Below are positions 1-6,795 of a stretch of 34,363 nucleotides of DNA, piece after piece (positions within the stretch are counted from its first letter, which is position 1; each line of letters opens with the position of its first letter). The stretch is from an uncultured Lachnospiraceae bacterium (GTDB lineage Bacteria; Bacillota; Clostridia; Lachnospirales; Lachnospiraceae), in NCBI GenBank assembly GCA_947630855.1, contig CANRJF010000028.1, positions 1 through 34,363 of the forward strand, written 5' to 3'. The notes under the pieces are model-generated. The model ran no database searches. It saw nothing but the letters and a program-made list of their open reading frames with translations, and was not told where the DNA came from. Position numbers and translations under genes: made by a program.

Positions 1-26
1 GAAAACTTAGAGGGGAACAACTTTAG

Positions 27-75
27 GCTGCTTTAGCAGCATATCGAACCTACCGGCTTTAGCCGGTAGTGGTTC
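27..75 (+). promoter_or_regulatory. Two tandem TTTA-loop hairpins in the leader of the acetyltransferase gene
   Basis: Positions 27-40 form GCTGC-TTTA-GCAGC. Positions 46-75 form a longer stem (GAACC/GGTTC outside, TACCGGC/GCCGGTA inside, with a 2-nt bulge) and the same TTTA loop. Both sit just upstream of the ribosome binding site AAGGAGG at about 80-86, which is not itself in a stem. They could be a translational or transcriptional attenuator, or recombination-site relics. There is no poly-T, so they are not simple terminators. Confidence 0.5.
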
Positions 76-93
76 AGATAAGGAGGACGGCTT

Positions 94-714
94 ATGAAGT
101 ATATTGATGTATCTACATGGAAAAGAGCCATGCATTGCGAAGTATTTAGGAACAGTGTTCAACCGCAATATTGCGTTACTTTTGATGTAGACATAACAAA
201 TTTTCTCTCGGGGGTAAAGAAACGGCGATTTTCATTCACATTCTCTTTTGTGTATGCAGTAACGAAATGTGCAAACGAGATTGAGGAGTTTCGCTGCCGA
301 TTTGTGGAGGGAAAACCTGCTATTTTTGAAACAATCAATACGTCATTTACATATCTTGATGAGAGCACAGAACTTTTTAAGGTGGTTAATGTTCCTATGC
401 AGGAAACGATTGAAGATTATGTTGCTTTAGCGAAAAAGACAGAGGAAAATCAGACAGACTATTTCGCCTCGCCAATGGCAAATGACAGTTATCAGTTTTC
501 TCCTTTTCCGTGGGTATCCTATACTCATATTTCTCATACTGAATCGGGGAAAAAGGATAATGCCACTCCATTGTTTGACTGGGGAAAATTTTATGAAAAA
601 GATGGAAAAATCTATCTGCCTTTTTCCGTACAAGTGCATCATTCATTTGTAGATGGCGTACATATTGGAAAACTTGCCAAAAAGCTGCAGTGCTATTTAG
701 ATAGCTTTGAGTAG
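94..714 (+). CDS. CatA-like O-acetyltransferase (chloramphenicol acetyltransferase family)
   Basis: The 206-residue protein has the length and layout of type A chloramphenicol acetyltransferases, trimeric cytoplasmic enzymes that move an acetyl group from acetyl-CoA to the drug's 3-hydroxyl. The hallmark HxxxDG motif is intact near the C-terminus (VHHSFVDG; catalytic His183, Asp187), and the FPWVSYTHIS stretch matches the family's conserved middle region. AAGGAGG 8 nt ahead supports this ATG. The next gene begins 8 nt after the stop, so the two are probably cotranscribed. The sequence is clearly diverged from the classical CAT types, and many clostridial homologues are called only CatA-like. 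Resistance to chloramphenicol is therefore an inference; another acyl acceptor is possible. Confidence 0.85.
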   Translation: MKYIDVSTWKRAMHCEVFRNSVQPQYCVTFDVDITNFLSGVKKRRFSFTFSFVYAVTKCANEIEEFRCRFVEGKPAIFETINTSFTYLDESTELFKVVNVPMQETIEDYVALAKKTEENQTDYFASPMANDSYQFSPFPWVSYTHISHTESGKKDNATPLFDWGKFYEKDGKIYLPFSVQVHHSFVDGVHIGKLAKKLQCYLDSFE

Positions 715-722
715 GTGTTTGT

Positions 723-1367
723 ATGTTACGGAAACAAGCTTTTTCACCAGAAAAATATGATAAGAAGATAGTGGCTACTCTGCCATATTATGAAGAATAT
801 TTCAAACAAATAATAGAAATTGTCCATACGGCTTTTCACATACCGATAGCATGGTTAGACATAGGTTGTGAGACTGGAAAAATGGCGGATATGGTGATTA
901 GAAATCTTCAGGTAGAGAATATGATTTGTTGTGATAATTCGCCACAAATGTTAAAGATAGCGAAAGAACGTGTCTGTTCTCCAAAAGTTGATTTTCAGAA
1001 AACTCTAATACAAAATTTACAATATGATTCAGATTTTGACGTTATAACAGCAATTTTAATTACGCATTATCTTGAATATGAGGAAAGAATTGTAAGCATC
1101 AGAAAGAATGGTCTTTTTTTTACGGTAGAAAATTTTGCACCTAATAATGATATTTTTAAAAGATTATATTTGAAGCGATGGAAAAATTATCAGTGCGAAA
1201 ATGGAAAGAGTGAAGAAGAATGTCAAAGCCATGTACTTAGATATAATACAGAATACTTTCCTGTCACTATTATGGAGCAAATTCATATATTACAAAAATG
1301 TGGATTTAAGAATGTAGAAATTTTCTGGTGTTCCTATATGCAAGTTGGAATCTTAGGGATTAAATAA
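723..1367 (+). CDS. Class I SAM-dependent methyltransferase
   Basis: The 214-residue protein has a class I methyltransferase core. Motif I is WLDIGCETGK (about residues 44-53), followed by an acidic end of strand 2 in CCDNSPQML and a later FFTVENFAP strand typical of small-molecule methyltransferases. The substrate cannot be read from sequence. The helix between the HYLEYEER and NGLFF segments looks several residues shorter than I would expect for this family, which may mean a small in-frame deletion; this is inferred from memory of the family. The gene starts 8 nt after the acetyltransferase stop with a weak ribosome binding site (GAGTAGG inside the previous gene's end), which suggests translational coupling. 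Confidence 0.75.
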   Translation: MLRKQAFSPEKYDKKIVATLPYYEEYFKQIIEIVHTAFHIPIAWLDIGCETGKMADMVIRNLQVENMICCDNSPQMLKIAKERVCSPKVDFQKTLIQNLQYDSDFDVITAILITHYLEYEERIVSIRKNGLFFTVENFAPNNDIFKRLYLKRWKNYQCENGKSEEECQSHVLRYNTEYFPVTIMEQIHILQKCGFKNVEIFWCSYMQVGILGIK

Positions 1368-1443
1368 ATCAAAAATTAATAGATGGAGTTAAAAAAAGAG
1401 TTCCTTGATTTTGCATACAAATTTTATGAGCAATATGTTATAG

Positions 1444-1719
1444 ATTACGGTAGTTCGGGAAATTTTTGTTGCAAAATCAAAGCCAAAGGATTTGTTTGAG
1501 CTTGTCCGTAAAGAAGATATTGACGAATTTATGTCTGTATTTTCTACAATCCGTCTGCATTATGTCGCAACAGATGGCTGCTCTTTGCTCATGTGTGAAG
1601 CAATAGATAAAATGGATAATGATACTTTTAATTTATATTTGAAATACCACTTTGCTACTTGTGAACGGGAAGATTTGGCAGGAATCACAAGCCATGCGAT
1701 TGACATATTCAAAAAATAA
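1444..1719 (+). pseudogene. C-terminal fragment of a second methyltransferase-like gene
   Basis: An open frame runs from just after an in-frame stop at 1441 to TAA at 1717-1719. It encodes segments such as HYVATDGCSLLMCE, LYLKYHFATCERED and a SHAIDIFKK tail, which I associate with the C-terminus of a clostridial/Bacteroides class I SAM methyltransferase. It has no good start codon or ribosome binding site and lacks motif I. Directly upstream, an ATG at 1383 opens a different frame (MELKKEFLDFAYKFYEQY) that stops within about 40 codons, so two unrelated or frameshifted pieces are joined here. It is treated as a remnant. Confidence 0.55.
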
Positions 1720-1763
1720 TATTGGAATTTTGGTGTGTTCTTTCAATTATGTTCCAAATATGA

Positions 1764-1931
1764 ATGGTATGTTATCTATGTGACCTGGGGGAATATTACG
1801 GCTGGCGGTATTCCCATAAAGAAGTGATGGATACTATGAAGCGGGAGCATGTGCGGTATGCGGTGGCTTTGAAAGATTCCGATTTTGCAAAGTGCGGGGT
1901 ATTTGACTATTTCGGACTTTCGGGTATAATA
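1764..1931 (+). pseudogene. Unidentified coding remnant
   Basis: The frame encodes a protein-like stretch containing GEYYGWRYSHKEVMDTMKRE and FAKCGVFDYFGLSG, with coding-type composition but no start signal. It lies between two truncated genes. I do not recognise the family. The frame continues past 1931 only by overlapping the start of the following truncated ATPase, so the real protein probably ended, or was cut, near here. Confidence 0.3.
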
Positions 1932-1957
1932 GGAATAAGAAATTTTGGAGGTGGATT

Positions 1958-2119
1958 ATGGCCGAACTTATCAGCCACCCTGAATATTTAAATCAACTTA
2001 TCCGGAATAAGGATGTCAATCTGGTCAAAATTATTACTGGTATCCGCAGATGCGGAAAGTCATCCCTGCTTGATTTATTTCATCAGTATCTGATTGACTG
2101 GCTGTTAAAAAAGAATTAA
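1958..2119 (+). pseudogene. Truncated AAA/DUF4143-type ATP-binding protein (N-terminus only)
   Basis: The ATG is preceded by a good ribosome binding site (GGAGG, 1948-1952). The 53-residue product begins like AAA_14/DUF4143 ATPases: an AELI...PEYLNQLIRNKD opening followed by an intact Walker A, GIRRCGKSS. Full proteins of this family are about 400 residues. Here the frame switches after LFHQYL to a short tail (IDWLLKKN) and stops. The Walker B, sensor and DUF4143 regions are missing, so a large internal deletion is the simplest reading. Confidence 0.7.
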
Positions 2120-2187
2120 ATGGAAAAAATAATCTGTGACACTTTTTCTATCAAATTATAATGTTTAAATGGAGTGGAGGCGATGGC

Positions 2188-3774
2188 ATGACAATAGAAG
2201 AAATTCTTGCAGGTGAATCTAAGAATGTAGAATTTAAGGAAAGGCGTCCGGAGAAAAATATTAAATACATGAAAACAGTTGTGGCGTTTGCGAATGGAAA
2301 GGGCGGACGCATTGTTTTTGGAATTGATGATACAAGAACGGTCGTTGGCATTCCAGAAGAAATTGTTTTTTCTGAGATGGATGCTATCGCTAATGCAATA
2401 TCCGATAGTTGCGAACCAGTAATTGTTCCGGATATTTATCCGCAGACAATAGATGGAAAAAATATTATTATTGTTGAAATCGGTGCAGGGAAGCAAAAAC
2501 CATATTATATCAAGCAAGACGGTATAACGGATGGCGTTTATATGCGTGTGTCTGGCACATCGAGGAAGGCTGACCGGATGATGACGCAGGAGATGTATTA
2601 TGAATCTGAGGGGCGTTCTTACGATATGGTAATTCGGAGAGAACTGACAATTTCGGACGGGGAAATAGACAAGTTTTGCGCAGAAATGAAGGAGGTTGCC
2701 CTTACAAATTGCAAGAATGATGCACAGCGGCAATCTGTAAAAGACGTGACAAAGAATGTCCTTTTGAATTGGGGAGTTCTGAGCGAGGCTGAGGACGGCA
2801 GTATTCATCCTACAAATGCTTATATATTTCTGAATGGGCAGGATACTTTTCTTTCTAAAATCCAGTGTGGAATGTTTAAAGGTACTACCCGTGCTGTTTT
2901 TGTGGATAAGCGCGACTATGAAGGCCCGCTGTGGCAACAGGCGGAGGAGGCTTTTCAGTTTGTATTAAGAAATATTCATCTGGGAGCAAAGATTGAAGGT
3001 TTGTATCGGAAGGATGTTTATGAGCTGCCGCCGGACAGTATTCGGGAGTTGATTATCAATGCTGTTATGAATTGCAGTTTTTTACAGTCATCTCATATTC
3101 AAGTGGGTATTTATGATGATCGGTTAGAAATCACTTCTCCAGGAGGATTGATGCCGGGAGTAACCATTGAACGGATGAAAAAAGGTTATTCACAAATCAG
3201 AAACCGTGCGTTGGCTCATGCGTTTTCCTATATGAATCTTATTGAAGGCTGGGGAACGGGAATACCAAGGCTTCTTCAAGAGATGCAAGAGTATGGGCTT
3301 AAAGAGCCGGAATTTATTGATATGGAGATTGCCCTGCGGATAAATCTGTACCGGAAAAACGTAGAAGATGATAACATTGTACAAAATAATGTCGAAGAAG
3401 TGCCAGATAGTGCCAAAGAAGTGCCGGATAGTGCCAAAGAAGTGCCGGATAGCGTCAAAGAAGTGCCGGATAGTGCCAAAGAAGTGCCGGATAACGTCAA
3501 AGAAGTGCCGGATAACGTCAAAGAAGTGCCGGATAGCGTCAAAGAAGTACCGGATAGTGTCGGTGAGCACCAGGGAGATATGAAACAATTATTAAAGCAG
3601 CAGATTTTGATTTATAATATGCTTACGGAAAAAGAAAGTATCACTTCAGCAGATGTGGAAAAATTGCTGGGAGTGAAGCAGCGCAGGGCAAGAACCATTT
3701 TGAAGGATATGGTAAGCAATGGCACCATAATAAAAACAGGAGCAGCACGGTCTACCAAATACAAATTGCCTTAA
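2188..3774 (+). CDS. AlbA_2 (Schlafen-type) ATP-binding transcriptional regulator-like protein
   Basis: The 528-residue protein starts at 2188, where GGAGTGGAGG sits 7 nt upstream; an ATG at 2161 has no such site. Residues about 8-125 match the AlbA_2 domain (ESKNVEFKER, then FANGKGGRIVFGIDD). Residues about 283-390 match the C-terminal GHKL-like HATPase_c_4 region (RELIINAV, GGLMPG, and the EGWGTGIPRL box). Residues 404-459 are eight tandem EVPD-x-x-K heptads. The last 60 residues form a winged helix-turn-helix (SADVEKLLGVKQRRARTIL). Bacterial members are often called ATP-binding or transcriptional regulator proteins, and related Schlafen-type proteins occur near defence or mobile loci. Its role here is unknown. 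The usual basic motif after the NAV box is replaced (NCSF), so ATP binding may be weakened. Confidence 0.8.
   Translation: MTIEEILAGESKNVEFKERRPEKNIKYMKTVVAFANGKGGRIVFGIDDTRTVVGIPEEIVFSEMDAIANAISDSCEPVIVPDIYPQTIDGKNIIIVEIGAGKQKPYYIKQDGITDGVYMRVSGTSRKADRMMTQEMYYESEGRSYDMVIRRELTISDGEIDKFCAEMKEVALTNCKNDAQRQSVKDVTKNVLLNWGVLSEAEDGSIHPTNAYIFLNGQDTFLSKIQCGMFKGTTRAVFVDKRDYEGPLWQQAEEAFQFVLRNIHLGAKIEGLYRKDVYELPPDSIRELIINAVMNCSFLQSSHIQVGIYDDRLEITSPGGLMPGVTIERMKKGYSQIRNRALAHAFSYMNLIEGWGTGIPRLLQEMQEYGLKEPEFIDMEIALRINLYRKNVEDDNIVQNNVEEVPDSAKEVPDSAKEVPDSVKEVPDSAKEVPDNVKEVPDNVKEVPDSVKEVPDSVGEHQGDMKQLLKQQILIYNMLTEKESITSADVEKLLGVKQRRARTILKDMVSNGTIIKTGAARSTKYKLP
3397..3564 (+). repeat. Eight-unit 21-bp in-frame tandem repeat
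   Basis: Eight 21-bp units encode EVPD(S/N)(A/V)K heptads, the last ending in G. Unit boundaries stay in phase and unit-to-unit changes are mostly at two codons. The repeat forms the linker between the ATP-binding part and the winged helix. Because the unit is a multiple of three, copy-number change would lengthen or shorten the linker without breaking the frame. All six frames are nearly open through it, which creates spurious ORFs. Confidence 0.95.
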
Positions 3775-3784
3775 AAAAAGAGAA

Positions 3785-3813
3785 TTGCTTTTTCCCTTAT
3801 TAAGATATATAAT
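3785..3813 (+). promoter_or_regulatory. Predicted sigma-A promoter for the coiled-coil gene
   Basis: TTGCTT at 3785-3790 and a perfect TATAAT at 3808-3813 are separated by 17 bp. The predicted start lies about 55 nt upstream of the gene at 3875. It is placed just after the end of the AlbA_2 gene. Confidence 0.6.
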
Positions 3814-3874
3814 ATATTTATAATTATAAAAGCGATGTATCATTTCATGTGTTTCATGGGGAAGGAGGAAATAT

Positions 3875-4627
3875 ATGAGAATTAACGGCATAAAAGCGAT
3901 GGAAAGTATTTCGGGCAGACAAACGATGAAAATTATGCCTGTGGATATGATAAGTAAAAGTCTTCAAAATGAAATTACTGATGTACAGCGGCAGAAGCAG
4001 GAACTGTCTTCAAAAGAAGATATTTCTGTGGAAGAAAAAATGAAAAAGCGGAAAGAATTACAGCAGGAGATTGCCAGCCTTAATATGGAATTGAGGCAGC
4101 GTCAGGCAGAAATCCGCAGAGAACGGCAAAAGGAAACTATGTCAAATGAGATGCGGGAAGATATGAACAGCATTAAAGAAGCAGAAAAGCAAGCTGTACA
4201 ATTAGATGATGCAGACAAGAAAAAGACGGAAAATATAGAAGTTGAGTTTGAAGATACAAAACTTTCATTGGAAGAGACGAAAAATATAGAGGAGATTTCC
4301 ACTATGGATTTGTCCATTCAGCAAAAGAGGCATCAGGGGACGATTATATCCAGAATGGAAGACGGCATTGTTATTTTGAAAGGGGAAATCAGACAGGATG
4401 AGGCCAGAGGAGTAGATGTGGAGAACAAGAAGGCTGAACTTGCGCACAAAGAAAAAAGACTGTTACAGGCCTTTTCTTTCAACATAATGTACGACACAAC
4501 AGGGAAAACATCAAAGACGGCAGATACAGCAAAAGCTGATTCGGGGATGTACAGGAAAAGAGAAGAAGATAGAATCATAAATGCTACAAATTATACAAAA
4601 GAAAGAATCCAGACCGTGCAGTATTAA
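3875..4627 (+). CDS. Coiled-coil hypothetical protein (FlxA-like appearance)
   Basis: The 250-residue soluble protein has a strong ribosome binding site (GGAAGGAGG). It is almost entirely helical and charged. After a short N-terminus come residues about 28-90 with heptad character (EITDVQRQKQELSSKEDISV, then EEKMKKRKELQQEIASLNME and RQRQAEIRRERQ), a Lys/Glu-rich middle, and a second helical stretch rich in alternating charges. It has no signal peptide, membrane segment or enzyme motif. The phrase pattern around QKQELSSKEDISVEEKMKKR recalls clostridial FlxA-like or uncharacterised coiled-coil proteins, but that is recollection only and no function is assigned. It has its own predicted promoter. 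Confidence 0.6.
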   Translation: MRINGIKAMESISGRQTMKIMPVDMISKSLQNEITDVQRQKQELSSKEDISVEEKMKKRKELQQEIASLNMELRQRQAEIRRERQKETMSNEMREDMNSIKEAEKQAVQLDDADKKKTENIEVEFEDTKLSLEETKNIEEISTMDLSIQQKRHQGTIISRMEDGIVILKGEIRQDEARGVDVENKKAELAHKEKRLLQAFSFNIMYDTTGKTSKTADTAKADSGMYRKREEDRIINATNYTKERIQTVQY

Positions 4628-4694
4628 GAAAATGTTGCCGCCTTTGTCAAAGATTACGTCCACAAGGCGGATTGGTCAAATGTTAGGATAGAAT

Positions 4695-4733
4695 ACCACC
4701 CTTTTTCTCAGTCAAAGTTTTGGGGTGGTTTTT
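4695..4733 (+). terminator. Possible rho-independent terminator
   Basis: ACCACCC (4695-4701) pairs with GGGTGGT (4723-4729), followed by TTTTT. The loop is long (21 nt), so the prediction is moderate. It lies about 70 nt after the coiled-coil gene. An imperfect inverted repeat (CCGCCTTTGT/ACAAGGCGG) lies upstream at 4638-4670. Confidence 0.45.
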
Positions 4734-4886
4734 CTATGTATGGTTATTTACAAAACTAAAAATAAACGTAAGCTATGTCAAAAGGAATCTACGTATTTGC
4801 GTTTGGAGGATTAAAGGGGGTTGTAATCTTAGTTGGAGGAGACGATGGTAACATGTCACGCAGAATAAAAAGGGGTATGAGAAAAT

Positions 4887-5126
4887 TTGAGAATTGAATA
4901 TAGTAAGAAGACAGCAAAATATATTAATTCCGCTGATAAACCAACAAAGAAACGTTTAAAGGAAGCTATTGAAAAAATCCCTCTTGGAGATATTAAAAAG
5001 CTGCAGGGTATTGAAAATGGATATCGTTTGAGAGTTGGAGATTTTAGAGTACTGTTTTCAATAGAAAATGATACAATATATATTGATAATATTATCCCAA
5101 GAGGGCAGGCATATAAGAGACTGTGA
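4887..5126 (+). CDS. RelE/ParE-superfamily toxin
   Basis: The 79-residue basic protein has the RelE-type layout: an N-terminal helix pair (KKTAKYINSADKPTKKRLKE), the KKLQGIENGYRLRVGDFRVL core with its conserved RVGD-RVLF strand, and a C-terminal PRGQAYK, the usual end of ribosome-dependent mRNA interferases. The start is a TTG at 4887; AAGGGG lies about 11 nt upstream and the family's typical N-terminus begins here. The antitoxin follows 20 nt downstream. Toxin-first order is less common for RelBE than for HigBA-type loci. Activity is inferred from family membership. Confidence 0.8.
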   Translation: MRIEYSKKTAKYINSADKPTKKRLKEAIEKIPLGDIKKLQGIENGYRLRVGDFRVLFSIENDTIYIDNIIPRGQAYKRL

Positions 5127-5146
5127 AAATTCCAGGAGGAATAAAT

Positions 5147-5338
5147 ATGAGTAAAGAAATGTTGAAAAATTTGATAGAGTTAGTACCAGAAGAAGATGTT
5201 GATGTACTTTATAGGGTTATTGTTAAATTTGTTCCGGAAGTGATTCCGGAGCCAGACGAAATAGAGGCTTTTACAGATGGAAGAAAAGATAGATTGGAAA
5301 ATGGGACTATTCCCCATAATGCTATAAATTGGGATTAA
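5147..5338 (+). CDS. Antitoxin partner of the RelE-type toxin
   Basis: The 63-residue acidic protein begins at an ATG with AGGAGG 7 nt upstream. A GTG at 5123 that overlaps the toxin stop is less likely. It is helical (MLKNLIELVPEEDVDVLYRV) with an acidic, Pro-rich tail (EVIPEPDEIEAFTD). Its position directly behind a RelE-type toxin and its acidity argue for an antitoxin that wraps the toxin. No clear DNA-binding domain is seen, so autoregulation by this protein alone is uncertain. No terminator is evident after it. Confidence 0.7.
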   Translation: MSKEMLKNLIELVPEEDVDVLYRVIVKFVPEVIPEPDEIEAFTDGRKDRLENGTIPHNAINWD

Positions 5339-5339
5339 A

Positions 5340-5560
5340 AAAGAAACGAGTACTCCGCCTGGGCCATAAGCTGTACGACTAAATTCTTCACAAGCAGGTT
5401 CGTATTCTCCCATAGGAGCGTGCTGCGCATGGAAGAGCCTATTCCATCCAGCCTCTGGCAGAGGATTTTACATACAAAGGCAGCCGATATAGGAACCGAG
5501 GATGTCGCCGTTCTTAATCTGGTGCCCGGAACGCCTGCCTCCTTTTGTGTGCGTTATTTT
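5340..5560 (-). pseudogene. Possible degenerate coding remnant, minus strand
   Basis: On the minus strand one frame reads protein-like segments (HQIKNGDILGSYIG, then an in-frame TAA, then AGWNRLFHAQHAPMGEYEPA and RTAYGPGGVLVSF) before running antisense into the antitoxin gene. GC content is higher than in the flanks, which suggests a foreign fragment. I do not recognise the family. The rest of 5339-5758 shows no intact gene or RNA. Confidence 0.25.
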
Positions 5561-5758
5561 ATAGTATCCTTTATAAGGATTATACAATATTTAGCGTTTT
5601 TTCTCCACAACAACTTCACCTGATGGTTGAAAAAAGGACAGTCCAAAAGTGTTTGTAAATGCTGATTAAATATGCAGTTGTTAAGGTGCAAAGCTAATTG
5701 AGTTTCACTGATTCAGGTTTTATACATATATTTAATTCCCTTTAGCTTTGATATGAGC

Positions 5759-5810
5759 TTTATTCCCGCGAGCAACGAGCCAAGTGACTGTTGCAGCGGG
5801 GTATTTGATT
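5759..5810 (+). repeat. Intergenic structured repeat, copy A (short form)
   Basis: This copy begins TTATTCCCGCGAGCAACGAG, matching the left end of the longer copies at 6497 and 13203 (inverted). It then jumps to their right end (TTGCAGCGGGGTATTTGATT), so it is an internally deleted member. It lies 3 bp beyond the DUF4230 stop codon. Confidence 0.8.
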
Positions 5811-5813
5811 GTT

Positions 5814-6458
5814 CTAGTCTTGAAATAATACTTTAATTTCATAATCTTCAATATCAAAAGAACCATGCATAAAATTTTCCACTAATAATATTGCATTTGT
5901 TTTAGCTCGGTCAAATAATCCCTTTTCTATGGCTTTTTCTTCTTCACTATTTTTTAAGTTGGTAAATGAATCGGCTACATCTGTTACACTAATTGGGTTA
6001 AAAATATTATTTTTCTCATCGTAAAGCTGAAAGCTATCCTGATCTACCTCAGAGCTGATAATTTCTACATTCGGGAGAGTGACAGTTATGATCTTTTCCG
6101 TATCATCTTTATCAATTTGAATTTTCGTAAAATCCAATCCAGCCATAATCATACCATCATAACTATAAATAAAGCTTGTCTTTGTAAAAGGAATTTTAAA
6201 GTCTTTTATTTCTTTTGAACTATTCACATGTTCCACATGTGTATAGCTATATTCTGCAGTACATAATTTTCCAATATTTGACATACTGGATCTGATTGTT
6301 TCACCAGAAATCTGAACTTCTTTTTCAACAGGAACTTCTTTAATAACTTCTACGGTTTTAATCTGGTTACTATAATAATATTTTGTTCCAAAAAACAGAA
6401 GACAAAAAAGCAATATAACAAAAAGGAATATTAGTATTTTAGTAATTATTTTTTTCAT
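5814..6458 (-). CDS. DUF4230 domain protein, membrane-anchored
   Basis: The 214-residue protein has an N-terminal membrane anchor (residues about 7-29, LIFLFVILLFCLLFF) after KK residues, a short coiled linker with VIKEVPVEKEV, and an extracytoplasmic domain. The LCTAEYSYTHVEH and YDGMIMAGLDFTKIQ segments, followed by ITVTLPNVEIIS and a late AKTNAILLVENF helix, match the DUF4230 family. That family has no known biochemical role; many members are single-pass surface proteins. The ribosome binding site AGAGGTG precedes the ATG. A predicted promoter at 6619-6647 would place repeat copy B in its 5' untranslated region, while copy A follows its stop. Confidence 0.75.
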   Translation of the reverse strand: MKKIITKILIFLFVILLFCLLFFGTKYYYSNQIKTVEVIKEVPVEKEVQISGETIRSSMSNIGKLCTAEYSYTHVEHVNSSKEIKDFKIPFTKTSFIYSYDGMIMAGLDFTKIQIDKDDTEKIITVTLPNVEIISSEVDQDSFQLYDEKNNIFNPISVTDVADSFTNLKNSEEEKAIEKGLFDRAKTNAILLVENFMHGSFDIEDYEIKVLFQD

Positions 6459-6496
6459 TTGAACACCTCTCTGAAATTAAATACAAGTATATGACT

Positions 6497-6617
6497 TTAT
6501 TCCTGCGAGCAACGAGCCAAGTGACTGCTTGCAGGCATTTGGCGACTGCCGCGGGGATCAAATACCCCGTTGCTTTGCAGCACTGTAAACTTGATGCTTG
6601 CAGCGGGTTCTTTGATT
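6497..6617 (+). repeat. Intergenic structured repeat, copy B
   Basis: This roughly 121-bp element starts TTATTCCTGCGAGCAACGAG and ends GCAGCGGGTTCTTTGATTA. It matches copy C (13024-13203, inverted) along both arms, including a shared block of about 46 bp at the left end (including GTGACTGCTTGCAGGCATTT) with two mismatches. It has several short internal palindromes (GCAAGCAGT/ACTGCTTGC type and ATACCCCGTTGC). It lies upstream of the DUF4230 gene in the same orientation as copy A. Confidence 0.85.
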
Positions 6618-6618
6618 A

Positions 6619-6647
6619 AGTTTAGCATGATTTGTCATTTTTTTCAA
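6619..6647 (-). promoter_or_regulatory. Predicted promoter for the DUF4230 gene
   Basis: On the minus strand TTGAAA (6642-6647) and TAAACT (6619-6624) are spaced by 17 bp. The transcript would begin at about 6612 and carry repeat copy B in its leader. Confidence 0.45.
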
Positions 6648-6696
6648 TTATTGTGCCTTATATAACATCAAATTTCAAAATGAATTCGCGTAAAAA

Positions 6697-6727
6697 ACAT
6701 TTCCTTTAATGAAGGAAGTGTTTTTTT
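6697..6727 (+). terminator. Rho-independent terminator, bidirectional in form
   Basis: ACATTTCCTT (6697-6706) pairs with AAGGAAGTGT (6712-6721) over 10 bp with one G-T pair. It is flanked by A-rich and T-rich runs that extend the stem. It separates the MerR gene from whatever lies upstream; no plus-strand gene ends here, so it may insulate the MerR gene. Confidence 0.75.
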
Positions 6728-6755
6728 GTTGTTTTCGTTGCAAATTTTGTTGACT

Positions 6756-6768
6756 GCACGCAACGTGC
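6756..6768 (+). promoter_or_regulatory. Dyad candidate operator upstream of the MerR gene
   Basis: GCACG-CAA-CGTGC is a perfect 5-bp dyad. It lies between TTGACT (6750-6755) and TAGACT (6774-6779), an 18-bp spacer. Stretched spacers with a central dyad are the usual arrangement for MerR-controlled promoters. The implied transcript start would fall inside the ribosome binding site, so the -10 assignment is doubtful even if the dyad is real. Confidence 0.4.
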
Positions 6769-6795
6769 AATTTTAGACTATGAGGAGAAATGGAA

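Noticed and set aside
3397..3564. Possible CRISPR array
   Set aside because: The repeats are contiguous 21-bp coding units with no spacers, in frame within a gene, and no cas genes are near.
3190..3588. Minus-strand and alternate-frame ORFs across the heptad repeat
   Set aside because: A 21-bp repeat without stops in any frame creates long spurious ORFs. The plus-strand AlbA_2 frame has the domains.
4776..4898. 40-codon ORF ahead of the RelE-type toxin as a leader peptide
   Set aside because: It has no clear ribosome binding site and an ordinary composition, and overlap with the TTG start is the sole hint.
5420..5623. Plus-strand ORF of 67 codons after the RelE-type locus
   Set aside because: It has no ribosome binding site and no recognisable protein pattern. 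The opposite strand looks slightly more protein-like, and neither is intact.
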